Shown here in pieces: positions 58,685 to 64,000 of a stretch of DNA of 64,000 bases; position 1 is the first letter of the stretch, and each line of letters begins with the position of its first letter. Origin of the DNA: Siphonodentalium dalli. Its lineage: Eukaryota > Mollusca > Scaphopoda > Gadilida > Siphonodentaliidae. The position numbers and the translations under genes are program-made. The notes beneath the pieces were generated by a model. That model did not search any database. It was not told the DNA's origin and saw only the letters and a list, made by a program, of their open reading frames with translations. The stretch lies in the NCBI GenBank assembly GCA_032622095.1, contig CP136061.1, positions 97,521,345-97,585,344 on the forward strand, given 5' to 3'.

Positions 58685-59559
58685 GTAAGTGTGTTGCAAA
58701 TTCCACCATGGCAACATCCCTGGCTTGTCCGTTTGAAGGGATAGGATTCTAGCGTACTGTTTCGGTGGATCTATATACGCTTGGAAATGCACCCCATTTG
58801 TGACGAGGAACAACCTTTTAGACATTGTGTCTGATTTATTTGCGAGTTGTGAAGAGGCATTTCGCATATCAACTAAATTCCTATGATAATCGGCAATGAA
58901 TAGCCATCATATATATTTTATAATGTGATATTATATAATGTATATATGTTCACTGATTGTAACATATTATCTTCTGATATGGAGGAATAAAACTATCTCT
59001 CTGTGAGGCGCGTAAGTGTGTAGCGATACACAAACACAACACGTCAACTGTCCACATTAAGTTCCGCATCTCGAAATTGGTAATCAATTGCCAGATCCTT
59101 CGTTTTAAAGCCACGAAGCCTGTTTGACCTAAATTCTTGAAATGATATTCCAAAATTACACTATTCACTCAATTATAAAATTATATAATTAATTCTGGTA
59201 CAAGTGATAAGTATGCAGCACATTAGATACATACAACAATTATGTTGATAAATTGATGGATTATTTTGTGTATTTTCGATATGGTGTGACATACGAATGA
59301 TAGTGATTAAACCGTTATTTCCTTTTTCTTTTGCCTAGTAAGCTGAAAATTAACAAATAACAAAAAAATAATAATAAAAAAATAGGTGTCATATCGCATA
59401 GGGTATTATATGACTATACAAATCAGTCCACTAATTAACTATCAGACCAGCTTGCACATATGTTCCATGGCACACAGCACGATCAATTTCTTATAAGGCT
59501 TAGACGCATATTATGGCCTAAAATTCCATTGTGAATTTTTTCAGATTATATCCGGAATT
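58685..59559 (+). other. Intron of the lectin gene
   Basis: AT-rich sequence between the donor at 58685 and the duplicated unit that starts at 59560; a frame on the minus strand at 58950-59168 has no recognisable domain. Confidence 0.6.
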
Positions 59560-60180
59560 ATTTTCTGTTCCTAGATTTAAGAACCAATAGTTATACATAT
59601 ATATCAGACTACATGTATATATATACCATTTATGGACATCGGCGACATGAATGATGTTATAAATGTTGTGCCTCGACGGCCATTCCTGACATAGACGTTA
59701 CCACTAATTAGGTATCTTCAAACATACCATTATATTCCTTATACCACGGGGAGGACTATATATATACGTTTGGTAAACATCGGCGACAAAAAAACGTTTT
59801 GATGGATTTTGGCGCCCCTATACGTCAACCCCGTCCCTGATTCGCACTCGACGGGCTGTGCTACATATGTATCTTTAAAGACACCTTAAGATTCCCAGTG
59901 TCATATTTTGACGATCTATAAGTTCGGCGAATATAGGCGTAAAAAAATCATCGAATTCCGAGGGAGTCGCTTTATAATTTATAGTCTGAACCATTATTTT
60001 CGTCGTAAATTTACCCCATGTTAAACCCGTTGGAGCCCTCTTGATGGTTCACCGTTAATTGGCATAACAGACAGACATGTTCTATAGCTGTTCTGTTTCC
60101 CAGTATGATTGCAAATTTTTAGCCAAGAACAGATTTTATAAAACATGGAAACAGATGAAATATCCTGTTCTTTATTACAG

Positions 60181-60383
60181 CTGGATTTTGGGTTGATGGG
60201 TTTGATATACATGGCAATGACACAATGTATACATGGGATGGCAAGCCGTTACCATTTGAGGATTGGCATAGAGGCGACCCAGACGGCAATGATGAGGACT
60301 GTGTGTGGATAAATTACGCCACAGCTTATGGAATGAGAGATAGGTTCTGCTACAAGCCTCAGAACTACATGTGTCAGCTATGA
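60181..60383 (+). CDS. C-type lectin domain, terminal exon, copy A
   Basis: It follows TTTATTACAG and ends with TGA at 60381-60383. Spliced in phase 1 after the 58487-58684 exon it continues the fold: FWVDG (the WIGL-like block), WDGKPLPFEDWHRGDPDGNDEDCVWI, then FCYKPQNYMCQL with the last two conserved cysteines. The usual EPN/QPD sugar-contact triplet is replaced by DPD, and the Trp-Asn-Asp motif before the fourth Cys is changed to MRD, so calcium-dependent sugar binding is doubtful. An identical copy lies at 61323. Confidence 0.85.
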
Positions 60384-60399
60384 GCAAAGACATAGTCGA

Positions 60400-60698
60400 T
60401 TAACCCTTTACCCAACAAACCGGCCAAAACCGGCCAAATAAAGCTTCAACAGCCTAAATTATCTTGGGTCTGTCTCAATAAAACCATACAAATATGGATA
60501 TCATTGGAACCGGCTCCTTGACCACATTGTGATAGTTACAGTTATGCCCTGTGCCAATGCATTCTCTTATATATGCGAGTCGACCATAGGTCGCCTCGCA
60601 TATATAAGAGAATGCATTGGCCTAAAAAAAATCTTTTTTTAACACTTTTTACCATTTTTTCTTACATTCTTTAACAATTTTATAATATTTAATGTGTA
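60400..60698. mobile_element. piggyBac-like MITE, truncated (copy 3)
   Basis: It starts at TTAA (60400-60403), 16 bp after the lectin stop codon, with CCCTTTACCCAAC. One palindrome is present (60554-60621). The right end is cut at the duplication joint. Confidence 0.78.
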
Positions 60699-60699
60699 A

Positions 60700-61839
60700 A
60701 TTTTCTGTTCCTAGATTTAAGAACCAATAGTTATACATATATATCAGACTACATGTATATATATATACCATTTATGGACATCGGCGACATGAATGATGTT
60801 ATAAATGTTGTGCCTCGACGGCCATTCCTGACATAGACGTTACCACTAATTAGGTATCTTCAAACATACCATTATATTCCTTATACCACGGGGAGGACTA
60901 TATATATACGTTTGGTAAACATCGGCGACAAAAAAACGTTTTGATTGATTTTGGCGCCCCTATACGTCAACCCCGTCCCTGATTCGCACTCGACGGGCTG
61001 TGCTACATATGTATCTTTAAAGACACCTTAAGATTCCCAGTGTCATATTTTGACGATCTATAAGTTCGGCGAATATAGGCGTAAAAAAATCATCGAATTC
61101 CGAGGGAGTCGCTTTATAATTTATAGTCTGAACCATTATTTTCGTCGTAAATTTACCCCATGTTAAACCCGTTGGAGCCCTCTTGATGGTTCACCGTTAA
61201 TTGGCATAACAGACAGACATGTTCTATAGCTGTTCTGTTTCCCAGTATGATTGCAAATTTTTAGCCAAGAACAGATTTTATAAAACATGGAAACAGATGA
61301 AATATCCTGTTCTTTATTACAGCTGGATTTTGGGTTGATGGGTTTGATATACATGGCAATGACACAATGTATACATGGGATGGCAAGCCGTTACCATTTG
61401 AGGATTGGCATAGAGGCGACCCAGACGGCAATGATGAGGACTGTGTGTGGATAAATTACGCCACAGCTTATGGAATGAGAGATAGGTTCTGCTACAAGCC
61501 TCAGAACTACATGTGTCAGCTATGAGCAAAGACATAGTCGATTAACCCTTTACCCAACAAACCGGCCAAAACCGGCCAAATAAAGCTTCAACAGCCTAAA
61601 TTATCTTGGGTCTGTCTCAATAAAACCATACAAATATGGATATCATTGGAACCGGCTCCTTGACCACATTGTGATAGTTACAGTTATGCCCTGTGCCAAT
61701 GCATTCTCTTATATATGCGAGTCGACCATAGGTCGCCTCGCATATATAAGAGAATGCATTGGCCTAAAAAAAATCTTTTTTTAACACTTTTTACCATTTT
61801 TTCTTACATTCTTTAACAATTTTATAATATTTAATGTGT
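60700..61839 (+). repeat. 1.14-kb tandem duplication, unit 2
   Basis: It repeats unit 1 with the same order: TTTTCTGTTCCTAG, intron, terminal exon, start of MITE. Because the following MITE is complete, unit 2 lies in the ancestral context on its right side and unit 1 on its left. Confidence 0.9.
61323..61525 (+). CDS. C-type lectin domain, terminal exon, copy B
   Basis: It is the same as copy A at the protein level, with the same acceptor (ATTACAG ending 61322) and stop TGA (61523-61525). Transcripts could use either copy with the same product except for the 3' untranslated part. If the first is used, this one is a silent spare. Confidence 0.82.
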
Positions 61840-61941
61840 TAAGCCAATGCATTCTCTTATATATGCGAGTCGACCATAGGTCGCCTCGCATATATAAGAG
61901 AATGCATTGGCACAGGGCCGTTCTGTTGGGTAAAGGGTTAA
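61542..61941. mobile_element. piggyBac-like MITE, complete (copy 4)
   Basis: It lies between TTAA sites at 61542-61545 and 61938-61941, with ends CCCTTTACCCAAC and GTTGGGTAAAGGG and two palindromes (61696-61763 and 61845-61912), 400 bp as in copy 2. Confidence 0.82.
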
Positions 61942-63025
61942 ACCACATTCATTGCGGACAAGCAGGAAGAAGCCTAACAAGAACTGACAGCGGCATGAGC
62001 AATAATAAAGTTTTCACGGAGAATTGTGTTGCATTGTGTGCCATTATGGCCCCAGTTACTTATTCTAGGAACAATCTATATTTAATAAATAGAGCATGGC
62101 TTGGAGTCGAATATTCGTGGGTATATTTCCCAATCGGGTGGGTATACTTCACCCATGCACAAAGTCCACGGCAAGACATGCTGTATTTGGTATACTTTAC
62201 TGAAAACTGAATACTTCAGGAGATGTTAATATAACTCAACTTTAATTAAGTACAACACGTTTTGCTGAAAACAAATATGATTTTCCACTTATACCACTTA
62301 TACCGCCAAACCGTTTAAGATAATTATATTTGTCGCAAGAATTTCTTTCACTTGAATAGTTGAGTTTAATTTTGAATGCGAAACCCGATACTGAATGTAT
62401 CGCAATGTGAATGTTCACAGTAATTTCATTTTGATACGCCTCAGTATATTGTGGATAAACATATACATGTATGTTCTTGAGATGGGGGTCGCTGTTCATT
62501 GCTTTTTGCAATAGTATTACCATATACATGTATAGTAGCACACTGCAGCAATATAAGACACCAGTCTGTTCTCCCGAAACCCCGCACATTATCTGCTTAT
62601 AAAGAACTTTATACATGTGTTGCAGCACACCATATGCATATATAGTAGCACACTGCGCCAATATGATACCAGCCTGTTCTCCCGAAAACCCGCACATTAT
62701 CTGCTTATAAATAACTTCTTTTAGGTAGAAAATCTGATTAGAAACGCCTCATTTTGAGTCGATATTGTGCTGAAAATGCGAGCACTTTAGAAACGTTATC
62801 GACTCACAATGAGGCGAAGCAGATGATGCGCGGCAGGTGATGGCAGATGATGGCAGACTCGGCAAGGATCGCGGTATCGGGAAACGCACATGCCGGGACG
62901 CGAGCGTAGTAGATTATGCAATCAGTACCAGACACATTTTCTCTATTGTTCGCGGGTTTGAAATACTAGATTTTTCTAATCTTTATTCTGATGTACATTG
63001 CTGAATACGTATTCAACTAGGTCTA
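61942..63025. other. Unannotated; ~110-bp direct duplication
   Basis: Segments near 62533 and 62643 repeat TAGTAGCACACTGC and CTGTTCTCCCGAAA-CCCGCACATTATCTGC with a 110-bp step. A 151-codon minus-strand frame (62242-62697) covers them and is explained by the duplication; I recognise no domain. Confidence 0.5.
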
Positions 63026-64000
63026 ACGGTTGACACACTAGCTTATCGCCCTCAAATGGAATATGGTGGCATTCCGATGAGCAAGAAAATTCAAAAATGG
63101 GACAAAACTAAAGAAAGGGACTGTATGGAAGCGGTACAAAGCAGGCTAAGTACACTTGTAACAACTTTTGATATTACAAATAAAATGGGTTCTACAGATC
63201 ATATTGAAGCAACGACTCAAGCTATCGCAGATATTTTGAATACCGCCGCTGAAAAAACGTTTGGAGTAACCTCAAACAAACCTCATTTGAATTTATATCA
63301 TGATAAAAAGTGATTCGATGGCGATTGTAAACGCAAGCGAAAATCATTCAACAAGGCCAAGCGGAAATATAATAAGAACCGATCAATAGGCAATAAAGCT
63401 AATTTGAAAAATATTAGTAAATACTACGAGAGAACTATGGACGCAAAAAGAAACAGTATGTTAGACCAATGCGCATCAGATTTGCGAACGTTATCAAAAA
63501 ATAACCCATCCGAATTTTGAAAATCTCTTAGTAAGTATACGCAAAATCGAACAGACCATGATATATCCGTGAAACTTGAAACATTTTATGAACATTTTAA
63601 AGGATTGAACTACTCCGAATGTGATGACATTACCGATCTTTTAAACCAAATGGATGAATTAAATATGTGTGATGAAATTAACACCCCAATAACCATCGAA
63701 GAAATATCTTGTATTATTAACTCTCTTAAGAATAACAAGTCTGCTGGTATCGACAGGGTATGCAATGAGTATATCAAATGCACATCGGACATTCTTTTAC
63801 CGTTTTATCTTCGCCTGTTCAACCTAATTTTAGTTACGGGGTACTTCCCAAGAGACTGGGCAACTGGAATAATAGTACCCTTGTACACAAATAAAGGCGA
63901 CAAAACTAACCCGGACTCATATAGGGGGATTACGTTGGTCAGTTGTGTTGGAAAACTATTCACTAGTGTCATCAATAAACGACTTACTGAGTTCATCGAC
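63026..64000 (+). pseudogene. LINE reverse transcriptase ORF2 fragment, two in-frame TGA codons
   Basis: One frame runs from about 63026 to the window edge. It covers the linker after the endonuclease (KIQKWDKTKERDCMEAVQ) and the start of the reverse transcriptase, with NNKSAGIDRVCNEYIK, GYFPRDWATGIIVPLY, NKGDKTNPDSYRGITL and GKLFTSVINKRL blocks as in Jockey/I/CR1-type elements. TGA codons at 63311-63313 and 63518-63520 interrupt it, each at a place where relatives usually have Trp. No endonuclease is seen upstream (TAA at 63023), so the copy is probably 5' truncated near 63000. The RT active site lies beyond the window. Confidence 0.85.

Larger units (their letters stand above)
59560..60699 (+). 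repeat. 1.14-kb tandem duplication, unit 1 (contains terminal lectin exon)
   Basis: The unit begins TTTTCTGTTCCTAG and ends within a truncated MITE (TATTTAATGTGT). It is almost identical to 60700-61839 apart from a 2-bp microsatellite change. The right break lies inside the piggyBac-like MITE. Confidence 0.9.

Noticed and set aside
60021-60393. Minus-strand frames over the lectin terminal exon (also at 61163-61535)
   Set aside because: They are antisense shadows of the well-supported plus-strand exons.
62242-62697. 151-codon minus-strand frame
   Set aside because: It spans a 110-bp direct duplication that repeats its own residues, and I recognise no domain; probably a chance frame.

Overview
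This is a stretch of animal nuclear genome, most likely a marine invertebrate (a lophotrochozoan such as a mollusc or brachiopod is my guess, not something the sequence proves). The reasons are intron-split coding exons with GT..AG borders, a C-type lectin exon pair of animal type, a Ty3/mdg4-like LTR retrotransposon, a non-LTR retrotransposon, and abundant low-copy and tandem repeats. No bacterial operons, rRNA, tRNA or CRISPR were seen. Almost all the short open frames in the window are accidental frames in repeats.

Layout. Positions 1-25441 are a head-to-tail array of about 30 non-autonomous elements with Helitron-type ends: each starts TC, ends in a short hairpin about 9-13 nt before CTAG, and the CTAG of one copy abuts the TC of the next with no base between. 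Three tail types occur: I (CCGCC-AGT-GGCGG hairpin), II (hairpin then TCACCTTCTAG) and III (hairpin then CTCATCKGCTAG). The array contains larger duplications (1-1622 = 6479-8100; 2349-5140 = 10379-13176), an exact tandem pair (8101-9239 and 9240-10378), a trimer nested in the AT microsatellite of another copy, and one about 960-bp unique insert. Positions 25442-34147 hold a 28-bp minisatellite, a piggyBac-like MITE, a 665-bp dimeric repeat, a hairpin and a 210-bp tandem array.

Positions 34148-49919 form a nest of transposons. A palindromic element with TTA target duplication carries a 4.5-kb long-inverted-repeat element in its left tip, a 5.8-kb LTR retrotransposon near its centre, and a 3.1-kb terminal-inverted-repeat element in its right arm, which itself carries a 1.8-kb Helitron. 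The retrotransposon (minus strand) has nearly identical LTRs, a gag with two zinc knuckles, a canonical -1 frameshift heptamer at the gag stop, and an open frame joining the protease to the C-terminal tail of integrase, with reverse transcriptase, RNase H and the integrase core missing.

Positions 49920-64000 contain more MITEs, three minus-strand relatives of the Helitron family (two joined head to tail), a branched inverted-repeat structure, the two last exons of a C-type lectin-domain gene with the terminal exon duplicated in tandem, and at the right edge the start of a LINE reverse transcriptase frame broken by two TGA codons. The only host gene I can support is the lectin gene.
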